Assembly (NCBI GenBank): GCA_023428915.1
Contig: JAEYWL010000068.1
Location: forward strand, 1-51,256
Length of the DNA: 51,256 nucleotides
Source of the DNA: Verrucomicrobiota bacterium
GTDB taxonomy: Bacteria; Chlamydiota; Chlamydiia; Chlamydiales; JAEYWL01
Direction: 5' to 3'
Positions 39,305 through 48,320 of this stretch are shown piece by piece. A program made the position numbers and the translations under genes. Positions within the stretch are counted from its first letter, which is position 1, and each line of letters opens with the position of its first letter. A model generated the notes under the pieces. The model had not been told where the DNA came from and made no database searches. It saw nothing but the letters and a program-made list of their open reading frames with translations.

Positions 39305-40063
39305 CTATTTTGAAGCATTGCGCTCTTCAAGAATTCTATTTCCCCAATTGAAATCCAAGGAGGTGCGGTCGCCATTAAGCACGCGTACAAATTCAACAGT
39401 GGCTACGCCGCCTTCTTGTCCCTGCAAATCAGGAACTATCACGAAGGCATGCCCCGGGTGGAAAATCATTTGCTTCTCTACCTTCTCGCCGTTGATCATG
39501 GAGCGCATAATGATCTTTTCGTTCGGTTCTAGATTGCCAAAGTCAACCTGGTATTTAGTGGGATTTATGCCTGCAAGCTCTGCATGAATGCCGAAAGTTT
39601 TTAATTCTCCAAGGGCTTCAATCGGCCTAGGTACAAAATTAAAAGTAGCCAAGCTATTGCCTTTTAAGTCAGCTACGCGGTAGTACACGCGTTCGCCTAA
39701 AGCAAAGCCGCCGGACCGCACTGCAAAGTTTTGTACTTTTTTACCGCCATTGACGATAACCATTCCTTTATCGTTGATTTTGATTGTTTCGGTCTTTTGA
39801 TATCTTTGCGGCCATTTTGCAAGCAGACTTGAATTGCCCAGCACCAAAGTTTGGTTTTTGGGAAAATTTTCAAAAATTAAAATAGTTTCACTTAAGCCCT
39901 GGATAAGCTGCTGCCGGTTGGGTTTTACTATGCGTACGTTTGGCTTCGGGACAGAGGCCTCGGCAGGAGCTGGAGAAGGGGGCGATTTTTGGGCAGCCTC
40001 GTCGGCAAATGCATGGGCGGCAAGCAGAAAAGCAAAGAGGGTAAGGATGTGTTTCAGTCGCAT
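39305..40063 (-). CDS. Exported protein with one copy of a lineage-type repeat unit, 252 aa
   Basis: Secreted protein: signal peptide in residues 1-20 (LTLFAFLLAAHAFADEAA), then a Pro/Ala-rich linker (about 21-50). The remaining 200 residues match, unit for unit, both halves of the protein at 48525-49856. The shared features are a first part ending in LGERVYYRV...VPRPI, then an NPTKYQVDFGNLEPNEK segment, and a final GGVATVEFVRVLNGDRTSLD with WG. The predicted structure is beta-rich, probably two sandwich subdomains. No enzyme motif is seen. Function unknown; location periplasmic, outer-membrane or secreted. It precedes glgA by 35 bp on the same strand and may share its transcript. Confidence 0.8.
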   Translation of the reverse strand: MRLKHILTLFAFLLAAHAFADEAAQKSPPSPAPAEASVPKPNVRIVKPNRQQLIQGLSETILIFENFPKNQTLVLGNSSLLAKWPQRYQKTETIKINDKGMVIVNGGKKVQNFAVRSGGFALGERVYYRVADLKGNSLATFNFVPRPIEALGELKTFGIHAELAGINPTKYQVDFGNLEPNEKIIMRSMINGEKVEKQMIFHPGHAFVIVPDLQGQEGGVATVEFVRVLNGDRTSLDFNWGNRILEERNASK

Positions 40064-40133
40064 GATAGTTCCTGGGGTTAGGAAGCCATCATACTCCTAA
40101 TTTGAACTTTCAACAAGGGATTTATGTTATTGC

Positions 40134-41357
40134 TTAACCTGATTCGAGTTCTTTTATTGTTTTTTCGAACAATGGTTTTAGTAAGGTTGGTTCAGGGACG
40201 CTTTTGTCATGAATAATTTGTATAAACTCCAGCAGCATCTTGCGTAAAGGTGTGGTTCCAAATTTCTGTAAATCTTGTTCTGGATAATTGAAGACCAATA
40301 CTAATTCTCTAGAGCTTGGATTTTTAAAAGTGATGCCTTCTCTTTCAAAAAGCCTCAAAAATATATTTCTTATGGATAGTTTATAATTTCTATCATTGTA
40401 TTTTGTACCGCAAAGGAGAAGTTGGCTTTCTTTAGGCCTTATTATAAATTTAGCATCTTTATTTTGTTTTTCGAGGCTTTCTATTTTGCAAAGGGCATCA
40501 TAGAAAATTATAAGCAATTCCAATCCATTATTATCGTCTATTTTGGGGAGCGCATACAAGACATCGTCATCTTTTCTAATGCTTATGTACTGTTCTGCAG
40601 AAGCGACTAGCGGAAGATTTAAAGGATGCGGCGTAGTAGGATGGCTTTCAATAATTTCTTGCGGTCTTTCTTCTTTTGTAGTTTGCCTAAAAGTACTTGT
40701 GGGGGATGGGAGCGCAGGTTCTTCAATAGTTTTTTGTATAGGCATGGTAAAATTTGCTAAAGATAGCTGCTGTATTATGCTGATAAAGTCCAAATGCTTT
40801 TCCTGGAGGATATTTTTAAATGTTATCAGCACGCCGCTTAATGCGAAGGGAAGCTCGCTAGCAGCAATTTTTTGCGGGGCAGTTTGCATATTAAAGCATA
40901 AAGTACTCTTAATAATATCTAGAGCCGTAATATATGGATTTTTCCTTGGCTTTGTAGCAGCATGCAGGCTTCCTTGCTTAAATAAAATGAGGTCGGCAAT
41001 GGCTAAATTGTGAATAATAAACGTTGCTATTTTTGGAATAAGCTCGCTTGGATGAAGAGAAGGAGGTTGTACTTGGGCTGTTAGCAGCATTTCGTTCAAA
41101 ATTTGCACTGCATTTAATGGATTGAGTTCCTTTCTCAAAGGATGAGAAAGCCTTGGGGCTAATAAAAGCCGCTGCGAACTGCCGATTTGGTCTTCAAGAC
41201 AATTAGCTAAACCGATGCAAAAGACGAGGCGGGTTTCCAATTTTCTCACTTTACTTATAATGCTTTGCGCTTCTTCTGGCGTTTTTCCAAGAGGGTAATA
41301 GGGAGGAGCGGGCGTTGGCGAATTTGCAAATGGGGTAATTTTAAAAACAGCTTCCAT
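40134..41357 (-). CDS. Hypothetical protein, 407 aa
   Basis: Not recognised. Two helical parts (about 25-220 and 255-400) are joined by a disordered Pro/Ser/Thr/Glu-rich linker (about 222-250; EEPALPSPTSTFRQTTKEER). The first 25 residues are also Pro-rich. There is no signal peptide and no membrane segment. Soluble helical proteins with disordered linkers are common among type III effectors of this phylum, but no secretion signal can be read by eye. It is monocistronic, 107 bp from queC and 70 bp from the exported protein gene, all minus strand. Confidence 0.72.
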   Translation of the reverse strand: MEAVFKITPFANSPTPAPPYYPLGKTPEEAQSIISKVRKLETRLVFCIGLANCLEDQIGSSQRLLLAPRLSHPLRKELNPLNAVQILNEMLLTAQVQPPSLHPSELIPKIATFIIHNLAIADLILFKQGSLHAATKPRKNPYITALDIIKSTLCFNMQTAPQKIAASELPFALSGVLITFKNILQEKHLDFISIIQQLSLANFTMPIQKTIEEPALPSPTSTFRQTTKEERPQEIIESHPTTPHPLNLPLVASAEQYISIRKDDDVLYALPKIDDNNGLELLIIFYDALCKIESLEKQNKDAKFIIRPKESQLLLCGTKYNDRNYKLSIRNIFLRLFEREGITFKNPSSRELVLVFNYPEQDLQKFGTTPLRKMLLEFIQIIHDKSVPEPTLLKPLFEKTIKELESG

Positions 41358-41464
41358 CTTAGTGTCTTAGTGCCTTCGTGTTTAAAATTTCTTTGGAATC
41401 CAAATGGAAATATATCAATCAAAATGGATTTTATTAATAAAACACTGCTCGTTTATTCTTTTTT

Positions 41465-42127
41465 TCACAGGGTCTTCAGGGCTGCTAATTGAGCAAAGGC
41501 TTCATTGCGCAATTTACAGGAGGGGCAGCATTTACAGCCTTCATCCGGAAGGCCCTCATAGCAAGTAATGGTATGCTCTTTTAGAAAATCCAATATACCT
41601 AATTGCTGGGCTAGCTGCAAGGTTTGCAACTTTGTCATATATACTAAAGGTGTACGGATAGCAAAGTTTGGATTATTGAGATCCATTTGCAACACTCTTT
41701 CAACTAAATCGATGTAGTTCCTAGAACAATCCCGGTAACCAGAATTGGACCCCTCTTGCTCCATAACTCCCATCCAAAGGCTGTCTGCCCCTACATGGTG
41801 AGTGTAGATACCTGCAAGTTGCGCCATTAAACCATTGCGCCCCATAATCAAGCTATTGGGAGGGGTATCGCCAGATCTATGGGTAATTTTCTGCAAGGGA
41901 TCTAAAAGAGCGCTCTCTGTCAACTCTTGAAGAACATTAAAAGTCGCTTCTTTATGGGAAATTCCCCAAGCTTCGCAGATAAGTTTAGCTTGCTTAGTTT
42001 CTACAGCATGCCGTTGCCCATAATTAAATGAGAGGCTAACCACCTCATTAACTCCAAATTCTCGAAGGGCTAATGCCAAACAAATTGTGGAATCCATTCC
42101 CCCTGAATGGGCGACAACAGCTTTCAT
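41465..42127 (-). CDS. queC: 7-cyano-7-deazaguanine synthase
   Basis: ATP-dependent enzyme making preQ0 from 7-carboxy-7-deazaguanine, for queuosine tRNA modification or deazaguanine DNA. The PP-loop is SGGMDS (8-13). The C-terminal zinc site is Cys189, Cys198, Cys201 and Cys204, the canonical spacing; SFNYGQRH and ADSLWMGVM regions are also typical. Length 220 is normal. No queD, queE, queF, tgt or dpd gene is nearby, so the pathway must be scattered or QueC uses an imported intermediate. The 179-bp leader upstream was examined for a preQ1 riboswitch and none was recognised. Confidence 0.95.
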   Translation of the reverse strand: MKAVVAHSGGMDSTICLALALREFGVNEVVSLSFNYGQRHAVETKQAKLICEAWGISHKEATFNVLQELTESALLDPLQKITHRSGDTPPNSLIMGRNGLMAQLAGIYTHHVGADSLWMGVMEQEGSNSGYRDCSRNYIDLVERVLQMDLNNPNFAIRTPLVYMTKLQTLQLAQQLGILDFLKEHTITCYEGLPDEGCKCCPSCKLRNEAFAQLAALKTL

Positions 42128-42306
42128 GGTTTTATAGTCAATGGTTTAGTTGCTTGTTGTTATTCATTTATAATAAAGAACCAATAATATACTACAGATT
42201 AGCTGTAAAAAGCTATTAATAAAATCATAGAAAGATAATCTTATGGAAATCCGCAACCCTGCAAAAATTCTGCAAGGCATTTGTATTACAAATCATAGCT
42301 CAAAAG

Positions 42307-44229
42307 TTATGGTTGAACAGGGGGTGACATATTCATGAGGGTCCACATCTGCTTAAATGCCGGGCAGCTTTGGAGCAGCTCTTCTTTGCTGCCTTCGGCA
42401 ATTTTGACGCCCCGCTCGATAAAAATTATTTTGTCCGCATGCTCTACGGTAGAAAGCCTGTGGGCTATGATAATCTGGGTGACTTTGCCATGCAGCTGCC
42501 GGATGGATGCTTTGATTGCATCCTCGCTGATGGCATCCAGGGACGATGTCGCTTCATCCATCACCAGAATAGGAGCATCTTTTAATAGTGCCCTTGCAAT
42601 CGCCAGACGCTGCTGCTGCCCGCCTGAGAGGTTTTTACCTGTCTCAGCCAGTTCGGTGTCGTATTTAAGCGGTAATTTTTCGATAAATTCAGCTGCATGC
42701 GCTTTTTGCGCCGCCTCTTCGATCTGCTGCCTGGTAAAAGGACGGCCAAAGGCCATGTTTTCAGCCACAGTATCCAAAAATAAGAATGGCTTTTGCGGCA
42801 CAAAAGAGATATTTTCACGCAGCGATTTTTGCGTGTAAACGGTAAGCGGCTTGCCGTCAATCCGGATTTCTCCTTTCTGTATATCGTACAGACGTGGAAG
42901 CAGCTGTACAATAGTCGACTTACCGGCTCCTGTAGGCCCGACGATAGCCACCGTCTTTCCTTTTTCAACCGAAAAACTTAAGCCCCGCAGCACCCATTCG
43001 TCATTGTACTTAAACCACACATTATCAAATTCGATCTGCTTGCTTAGTCCATTCAGCGCTATTGCACCCGCTTCATCCTGGATCTTAGGCTGCATGGTGA
43101 GGATCTCGTTTAAACGCTCGGCAGAAGCTGCCCCTTTTTGGATCATGCTGTTTTCTTCGGCAAACTTCTTGACAGGTTCGTAGAACACATTTAAAAAGAA
43201 ACAGTAGACCAGCACATCTGCCACATCCATTTGCAGGATGTACAAGCCATAAAGCAAAGCGGTCGCCAAAAAACACATGCCGATAGTGTGTATCACCGGA
43301 CGGGTCATCACATCGTAACGAGCCGTTTTGCGCTCGAGCTTAGCCATCTTTTCGTTTTGCGTTTTGTATTTCTTAAGCGAGAAGTCCTCCATCGCAAAGA
43401 CTTTTATTGTCTGGATGCCGGCCAGATAATCTACCAGGACAGAAGCAAAAGCTTCCTGATTTTTCTGCAGCTGCTTAGTGGTGCGCTTGATTTTACGGGC
43501 AAACATCAAAATGGGGATAAAAATGGCAGGAAAGCCGAAAAACACGATCAATGACAATTGCCAGGAAATTGAAAAGCATAGCATCAGGGTAGTGATGATC
43601 GTAAAAGGGGTTTGCAGGTAGTTGACTAAAAAGGCATTCAAACCCTCGGCTATTAAAATCGAATCTGTAACCACTCGCGAAGACAGGCTGCCGATATTGT
43701 ACTGTTGATAAAAATCTAGGGGAAGGCGCTGAATATGTTCAAAATACTGCTGGCGCAAGTCGGTGCTGATCCTGATTGCCACTATGCGCACGCTATAGCG
43801 CTGCCAAAATAAGGCAAGCGCTTTAAAAATACCCACAATGGTGATCATAATGGCCAAGTTGACCAGATTGCCTGAAACAGGAAAGTACTGGTTCAAAGTT
43901 TGCACCACGCGGTCGATCAACCCTGTGCGTTTCACCCCCTCCAGAAATTGCCTGGCATCATCGCGCGTCACATAGCCTTTGCCCTGCGGATCCAGGGCTG
44001 ATAAACGCTGCTCAATCTGCAAATCGGTAATCTTATTGACCTTCTGCAGATGGCCTTCTTTTTCCGGCGCAAAAAGCTCGAAAAAATCCGGCCCCTGCTG
44101 GGCCAATACCCCTATGGTTAACACCTCCATTTGCGTGGCAATGGTCAAAGTTAACATAGCGAGCATGGTAAGGCCTAAATAGGCGAGATAGCGCGGAGTC
44201 TTGATGGCAAATTGCAGCAGTTGTTTCAT
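42307..44229 (-). CDS. msbA: MsbA-like ABC exporter with EF-hand-like insertion
   Basis: Homodimeric lipid-flippase type ABC transporter (fused permease and ATPase), 640 residues, longer than the usual 580. The transmembrane domain spans about 15-350. The ATPase domain has Walker A GPTGAGKST, signature LSGGQQQR, Walker B ILVMDEATSSLD and H-loop IIAHRLST. Between helix 1 and helix 2 there is an extra segment of about 70 residues (about 41-115) containing DPQGKGYVTRDD (80-91), which fits the 12-residue EF-hand loop pattern. It is the last gene of an L,D-transpeptidase-accA-msbA operon (9 bp from accA). Probable substrate: lipid A core; other lipids possible. Homologue of Chlamydia CT264 by position. 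Confidence 0.92.
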   Translation of the reverse strand: MKQLLQFAIKTPRYLAYLGLTMLAMLTLTIATQMEVLTIGVLAQQGPDFFELFAPEKEGHLQKVNKITDLQIEQRLSALDPQGKGYVTRDDARQFLEGVKRTGLIDRVVQTLNQYFPVSGNLVNLAIMITIVGIFKALALFWQRYSVRIVAIRISTDLRQQYFEHIQRLPLDFYQQYNIGSLSSRVVTDSILIAEGLNAFLVNYLQTPFTIITTLMLCFSISWQLSLIVFFGFPAIFIPILMFARKIKRTTKQLQKNQEAFASVLVDYLAGIQTIKVFAMEDFSLKKYKTQNEKMAKLERKTARYDVMTRPVIHTIGMCFLATALLYGLYILQMDVADVLVYCFFLNVFYEPVKKFAEENSMIQKGAASAERLNEILTMQPKIQDEAGAIALNGLSKQIEFDNVWFKYNDEWVLRGLSFSVEKGKTVAIVGPTGAGKSTIVQLLPRLYDIQKGEIRIDGKPLTVYTQKSLRENISFVPQKPFLFLDTVAENMAFGRPFTRQQIEEAAQKAHAAEFIEKLPLKYDTELAETGKNLSGGQQQRLAIARALLKDAPILVMDEATSSLDAISEDAIKASIRQLHGKVTQIIIAHRLSTVEHADKIIFIERGVKIAEGSKEELLQSCPAFKQMWTLMNMSPPVQP

Positions 44230-44238
44230 GGGCCAATC

Positions 44239-45213
44239 TTACGGGTTTTGAGAAGAACTTTCAGAGGAAGTGTGAAAACGACCCATTTTGCGGAATTTAT
44301 AATAGCGGTTTTCTAAAAGCACTTGCGGCGGAATCAGCTTAAGGATATTCCATTGCTCCAAGACAAACCGTTTAACGTTGTTATAGACGACTTGAGGGTT
44401 ATGGTGCGCGCCGCCTAATGGCTCGGGGATAATTTGGTCAATGATCTCCTCTTCCAGCAGGTTTTCAGCGTTGAGCTTTAAAGTGGCAGCGGCCTCCATA
44501 TTTTTAGAGGAATCTTTCCAAAGAATTGAGGCGCACCCTTCAGGCGAAATGACCGAATAATACGCGTGCTCAAGCATGCCGATAACATCGCCGATGCCAA
44601 TGCCTAAGGCGCCGCCTGAACAGCCCTCGCCAATAATCAGAATGATGATCGGCGTAGCCAAAGTAGCCATTTCCTTTAGATTGTAGGCAATGGCCCAGCC
44701 CTGCCCCCGCTCTTCTGCCTCAAGCCCCGGATAGGCGCCAGGAGTGTCGATAAGCGAAAGCACAGGCAGCTGAAATTTTTCCGCCAGCTTCATCAGGCGC
44801 AGCGCTTTGCGGTATCCCTCCGGATTAGGCATGCCGAAGTTGTGGTGGACGCGGCTTTCCGTGTCGTGCCCTTTTTCCAGCCCAATCACCATAAACTTAG
44901 TGCCATTAATCACGGCCAGGCCGCCCACGATCGCGTGGTCGTCGCCGAAATTACGGTCACCGTGCAGTTCAATGAATTGCTCGCAGATGTTCTTAATATA
45001 GTCCAGTGTGTGAGGGCGGGAGGAATGGCGGCAAATCTGCAGACGCTGCCAGGAAGTCAGCTCGGAGTAGACCTTTTGCTTCAGCTTCTCCAGCTTTTGC
45101 TCCAGGCGCCGGATCTCGCTGGAGAACATGGGGTTGTCCTGATTCTGCTTTTTCAGGTGCTCAATTGACTTGATATATTCGTGAATCTGTTTTTCGTGTG
45201 GTAGTAAATCCAA
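44239..45213 (-). CDS. accA: Acetyl-CoA carboxylase carboxyltransferase, alpha subunit
   Basis: Alpha subunit of the carboxyltransferase that makes malonyl-CoA for fatty acid synthesis, working with AccD, AccB and AccC. The N-terminal helical region (LKKQNQ...LEQKLEKLKQK) and the crotonase-like core are intact: FGMPNPEGYRKALRLMKLAE, LIDTPGAYPGLEAEERGQG, and IGEGCSGGALGIGIGD, with SPEGCASILWKD. Length 324 is typical. It lies 8 bp after the L,D-transpeptidase gene and 9 bp before msbA. accA next to the MsbA-like gene is recalled for Chlamydia (CT265-CT264). Confidence 0.97.
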   Translation of the reverse strand: MDLLPHEKQIHEYIKSIEHLKKQNQDNPMFSSEIRRLEQKLEKLKQKVYSELTSWQRLQICRHSSRPHTLDYIKNICEQFIELHGDRNFGDDHAIVGGLAVINGTKFMVIGLEKGHDTESRVHHNFGMPNPEGYRKALRLMKLAEKFQLPVLSLIDTPGAYPGLEAEERGQGWAIAYNLKEMATLATPIIILIIGEGCSGGALGIGIGDVIGMLEHAYYSVISPEGCASILWKDSSKNMEAAATLKLNAENLLEEEIIDQIIPEPLGGAHHNPQVVYNNVKRFVLEQWNILKLIPPQVLLENRYYKFRKMGRFHTSSESSSQNP

Positions 45214-45221
45214 GAGTACCT

Positions 45222-46214
45222 CTAATACGTTTTTTCTCTGCCTGGCAGCTGCGCTTCATAATAGTCTTGCACAATTTCTATCGAAGTTGGCTTGGTGACG
45301 ATAATGGAGTAAAGCTCCTCAATATCTTTAGTGGCCAAGCGGATGCAGCCATCGCTTTCGTATTTGCCTACGCTGGACTCATCGGGGGCCAAATGCCCCG
45401 TTTCATCAGCCACCCAAGGCACGCCATGCAAGCCATAACCTCGTGCAGGGGCAGTGGTATTGCTCAGTTCTTTATCAAACGGGATCCAGCGGGTGCCGAA
45501 CACACGCACTAATTCCGTCTTTTGCCCATTATGCGGCCCCATCATGCCTGGCTGATAGACGGCGATGCGGCTGCCAAGCGAGTATTTGCCCAGCGGAGTC
45601 AAAAAGCCCGAGGCACGGCCGGAATCTGGCCTGCCCACACCCACATCATAAGTCTTCAGCAGCACGCGGTCCTGCGTATCGTTATCTACATAGTAGAACC
45701 ACATCTTGGCGCGTGAAAGATCCACCAATAGATAAAAATCGAAATTCTTTTCAGGATTAAAGACGTTGAACTTGCTCCCATCCGCAACATCCTGTTTGAG
45801 ATAGTCGGGCTTGCCATTTAGGCTGCGGGCGATAAAGTGCCGGGAAGTATTATAATGCGAGGCATAATCAGACACCCAAGCCGGACGCCCTTTCTGCCAG
45901 GCCACACGGCTTTTATAGGTGATTGTCTCAACAATTGGCAGCAAGCGGCCGCCCACCAGAAACAGCTCATTCATCCGGTCCGCCTGCGGCAGCCCTTCAG
46001 CCGAGCGGGGGTATAGCGCTTCATTAAAATTAGACGACGGCTTTTCAGATACAGCTTCAGCTGCAATTGCCGCCGGTATTTCGGACGTCAAAGGGATCTC
46101 AATAGGAGTAGAAACGACAGCAGTAGAAGCCGGCTGGCCATTTTTTTTAACATAAGCCGCCACGCCGATTACCAAAAATAACACGAGAGTAAAGAGAATC
46201 AAAATTCTAGGCAA
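45222..46214 (-). CDS. L,D-transpeptidase (YkuD-domain), membrane-anchored
   Basis: Periplasmic peptidoglycan-remodelling enzyme that forms 3-3 cross-links or attaches proteins to the wall. An N-terminal signal anchor (residues about 4-21) is followed by a Pro/Ala/Ser-rich linker (to about 62) and a catalytic YkuD domain (about 160-312). His263 (YGLHGVPW) and the nucleophile motif SDGCIRL with Cys290 and Arg292 are present; the motif has Asp where many have His (SHGC). Environmental chlamydiae make peptidoglycan, and Chlamydia itself uses it in septation, so this enzyme is plausible there. It heads the operon with accA and msbA, a cluster for envelope assembly. Confidence 0.92.
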   Translation of the reverse strand: MPRILILFTLVLFLVIGVAAYVKKNGQPASTAVVSTPIEIPLTSEIPAAIAAEAVSEKPSSNFNEALYPRSAEGLPQADRMNELFLVGGRLLPIVETITYKSRVAWQKGRPAWVSDYASHYNTSRHFIARSLNGKPDYLKQDVADGSKFNVFNPEKNFDFYLLVDLSRAKMWFYYVDNDTQDRVLLKTYDVGVGRPDSGRASGFLTPLGKYSLGSRIAVYQPGMMGPHNGQKTELVRVFGTRWIPFDKELSNTTAPARGYGLHGVPWVADETGHLAPDESSVGKYESDGCIRLATKDIEELYSIIVTKPTSIEIVQDYYEAQLPGREKTY

Positions 46215-46442
46215 TTTAACTTCTCCTGATTTTTTATAAGCTTAAGATAGATCAGTTTATCGAAATCAAGGAATACAGAAAAGGATTAATTAGGAACCAT
46301 TACACCTAAATTTTTAAGTTGTAAGACGTCCATTGGTTGATTGATAGCGTTTTTATAAACACAGTTTTCGAAATACTTGACGTTTAAATTTCTTTTATAT
46401 AGTTATGCAGAAATGTCTGTCCATTTCAACAGGTATCAATTA

Positions 46443-47804
46443 ATGAAACTTACACGTTTTATTTATGTTTTGGCATTATTGGGGCTATGTTCAATTTTTT
46501 TGACCTCCCTTGCTGCCGATCAGAATGTCCCTATAGATAAAAATAAGACCAAAGCGACAATTTATTTTTTCTGGGGAGATGGGTGCCCGCATTGCGCCAG
46601 AGCTGAACTTTTCTTGCAAGGTCTGGTGAAGCGTTATTCCCAGATCGAATTGAAAAGGTATGAGGTCTACCATTCCTCTGAGAATCAAAGATTGCTAAAG
46701 GCCATGGGAGATAATTTCGGGTTTGAACCCAGATCTGTGCCGTCAATCTTTATTGGAGAGCAGCATTTTGAAGGATTTAACGATACCATATCCCGCCGCA
46801 TTGAACTGGCTGTAAAAAGATGTTTAGATGCAGGCTGTATTGATCAGGGGGGGATGGTTATTCAATCCTTTACCTCTAGATCCGAAGTGTCCATGCTGGA
46901 AAAAGACCCTCTATACTCTGATCAAGATATGGTCAAACTCCCTTTTTTTGGTGAAGTGAACTTGAGCCAGCAATCCTTACTTGCATCAACTCTGATTATA
47001 TCTTTTGTGGATGGATTTAATCCCTGTTCGATTTGGGTGCTAACTATCCTGCTCGCTATAACATTGCATAGCGGATCCCGCTCTAAGATTATTATAATAG
47101 GGCTTGTTTATATCTCTGTGACTGCTTTTATCTACGCTCTTTTTATCTTCGGCCTGTTTACTATGTTCTCTGTTTTAAGCTATCTAATTTGGATCCAATC
47201 GGCAGTTGCCCTTACCGCGCTTCTGTTTGCTCTCGTAAATATTAAAGACTATTTTTGGTATAAAGAAGGATTATCATTCACCATTTCCGATGAAAAAAAG
47301 CCAGGTATTTATACGAAAATTCGCAATGTGATGCAGTCAGTAGAGCACATTTGGGTTATGGTCGGGGCCACAGTTGTTCTAGCTGCAGGAGTTTCTCTTG
47401 TAGAATTTACCTGTACTGCCGGCTTCCCAGTTTTATGGAGTAATCTGCTCATCGCGCAAAACGTTACACCAAGTGAATTTGCAATGCTCTTGCTTGTGTA
47501 TTTATTTGTCTACCAGTTGGATGAACTTGCGATCTTCTTTGCTGCGGTTTTTTCGCTAAGAGCTGTTAAGATGGAGGAAAAACACGGCCGCATATTAAAG
47601 TTGATTGGAGGTATGCTGATGCTGACATTGGCATTGACCATGCTGATCAAACCAAGTCTTATGAACAAGCTCTCTTCATCGTTGCTTGTATTCGGTATTA
47701 CCGCTATTGCCACACTCGTAATACTTTTCCTGCATAGAGTTGTTCTGCCTAAAATAGGCATTCACATAGGTTCAGAAATGAAATCAAACGATCCCCATGA
47801 GTAA
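46443..47804 (+). CDS. Thioredoxin-CcdA fusion (DsbD-like membrane oxidoreductase)
   Basis: Membrane thiol-disulfide protein, 453 residues. A signal peptide (1-25) leads to a periplasmic thioredoxin domain with Cys48-Pro-His-Cys51 (FFWGDGCPHC) and cis-Pro100. A linker (about 130-170) with Cys127 and Cys132 follows. The C-terminal CcdA/DsbD-beta-like domain (about 175-440) has the two paired membrane cysteines Cys195 (GFNPCSIWVL) and Cys324 (EFTCTAGFPVL). This order, thioredoxin first then CcdA, is the reverse of the DsbD gamma arrangement. It should move electrons from cytoplasmic thioredoxin to the periplasm. The frame starts earlier (46377); I chose 46443, where the signal peptide begins. 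It may reduce substrates such as the exported thioredoxin at 32720. Confidence 0.87.
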   Translation: MKLTRFIYVLALLGLCSIFLTSLAADQNVPIDKNKTKATIYFFWGDGCPHCARAELFLQGLVKRYSQIELKRYEVYHSSENQRLLKAMGDNFGFEPRSVPSIFIGEQHFEGFNDTISRRIELAVKRCLDAGCIDQGGMVIQSFTSRSEVSMLEKDPLYSDQDMVKLPFFGEVNLSQQSLLASTLIISFVDGFNPCSIWVLTILLAITLHSGSRSKIIIIGLVYISVTAFIYALFIFGLFTMFSVLSYLIWIQSAVALTALLFALVNIKDYFWYKEGLSFTISDEKKPGIYTKIRNVMQSVEHIWVMVGATVVLAAGVSLVEFTCTAGFPVLWSNLLIAQNVTPSEFAMLLLVYLFVYQLDELAIFFAAVFSLRAVKMEEKHGRILKLIGGMLMLTLALTMLIKPSLMNKLSSSLLVFGITAIATLVILFLHRVVLPKIGIHIGSEMKSNDPHE

Positions 47805-47897
47805 ATGGAGAGTTAAGTCTGCGGCAACAAACGGATCTGCTTGAAGGAGATGATCGCATATTGGCTTGTGGAGACTTGTAATTCTTCTGCTAAAAGT

Positions 47898-48101
47898 CTA
47901 TTGATAAGGAGGCGAGTCATTAAAGCTCTGTTCTTTTTCCGGCATTCCTCTTTTGAGGAAGCATAGTAGAAGAGTGGAAATGCCGAATAGCAACAATCCA
48001 ATGGTATATATACGACCCCAGGGCTGCGTCATATACTGCATTACGTATAGATAACTTAACCCCACACAAGCCCAAAATAGGGCAGGTAATATTATTTTCA
48101 T
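47898..48101 (-). CDS. Small two-helix membrane protein, 67 aa
   Basis: Two transmembrane helices (about residues 4-22 and 31-50) separated by a short polar turn (MTQPWGR) and a basic, hydrophilic tail. AAGGGA six bases before the ATG at 48101 is a strong ribosome site, which is the main support. Overlapping frames here look less protein-like. No family is recognised. Convergent with the thioredoxin-CcdA gene, 93 bp apart. Confidence 0.6.
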   Translation of the reverse strand: MKIILPALFWACVGLSYLYVMQYMTQPWGRIYTIGLLLFGISTLLLCFLKRGMPEKEQSFNDSPPYQ

Positions 48102-48320
48102 TTACATCCCTTGGCAAAGTATTCTGAAGAAATTTTAAAAAATAAACTCTTCAATTGTTCATTGACAAACGGCACATTGTTGATTTTTTGCTTAATTTAA
48201 GAAAATTTGATTAATCTTTGTCATTTAGCCACACTTGAATGAAGACAAGGAAAGCCGCCATGTCATGGGGCTTTGGGATAATATCCTATTACCCTGATGG
48301 ATTAATTTCTATAAAATTTA

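Noticed and set aside
40543..41013. 156-aa plus-strand open frame
   Set aside because: Antisense to the 407-aa minus-strand gene; hydrophobic composition arises from the complementary strand of a helical protein.
42128..42306. preQ1 riboswitch upstream of queC
   Set aside because: No CUAC-type loop with a pseudoknot partner A-rich tail could be found in the 179-bp leader.
44842..45168. 108-aa plus-strand open frame in accA
   Set aside because: Antisense shadow of a fully conserved AccA.
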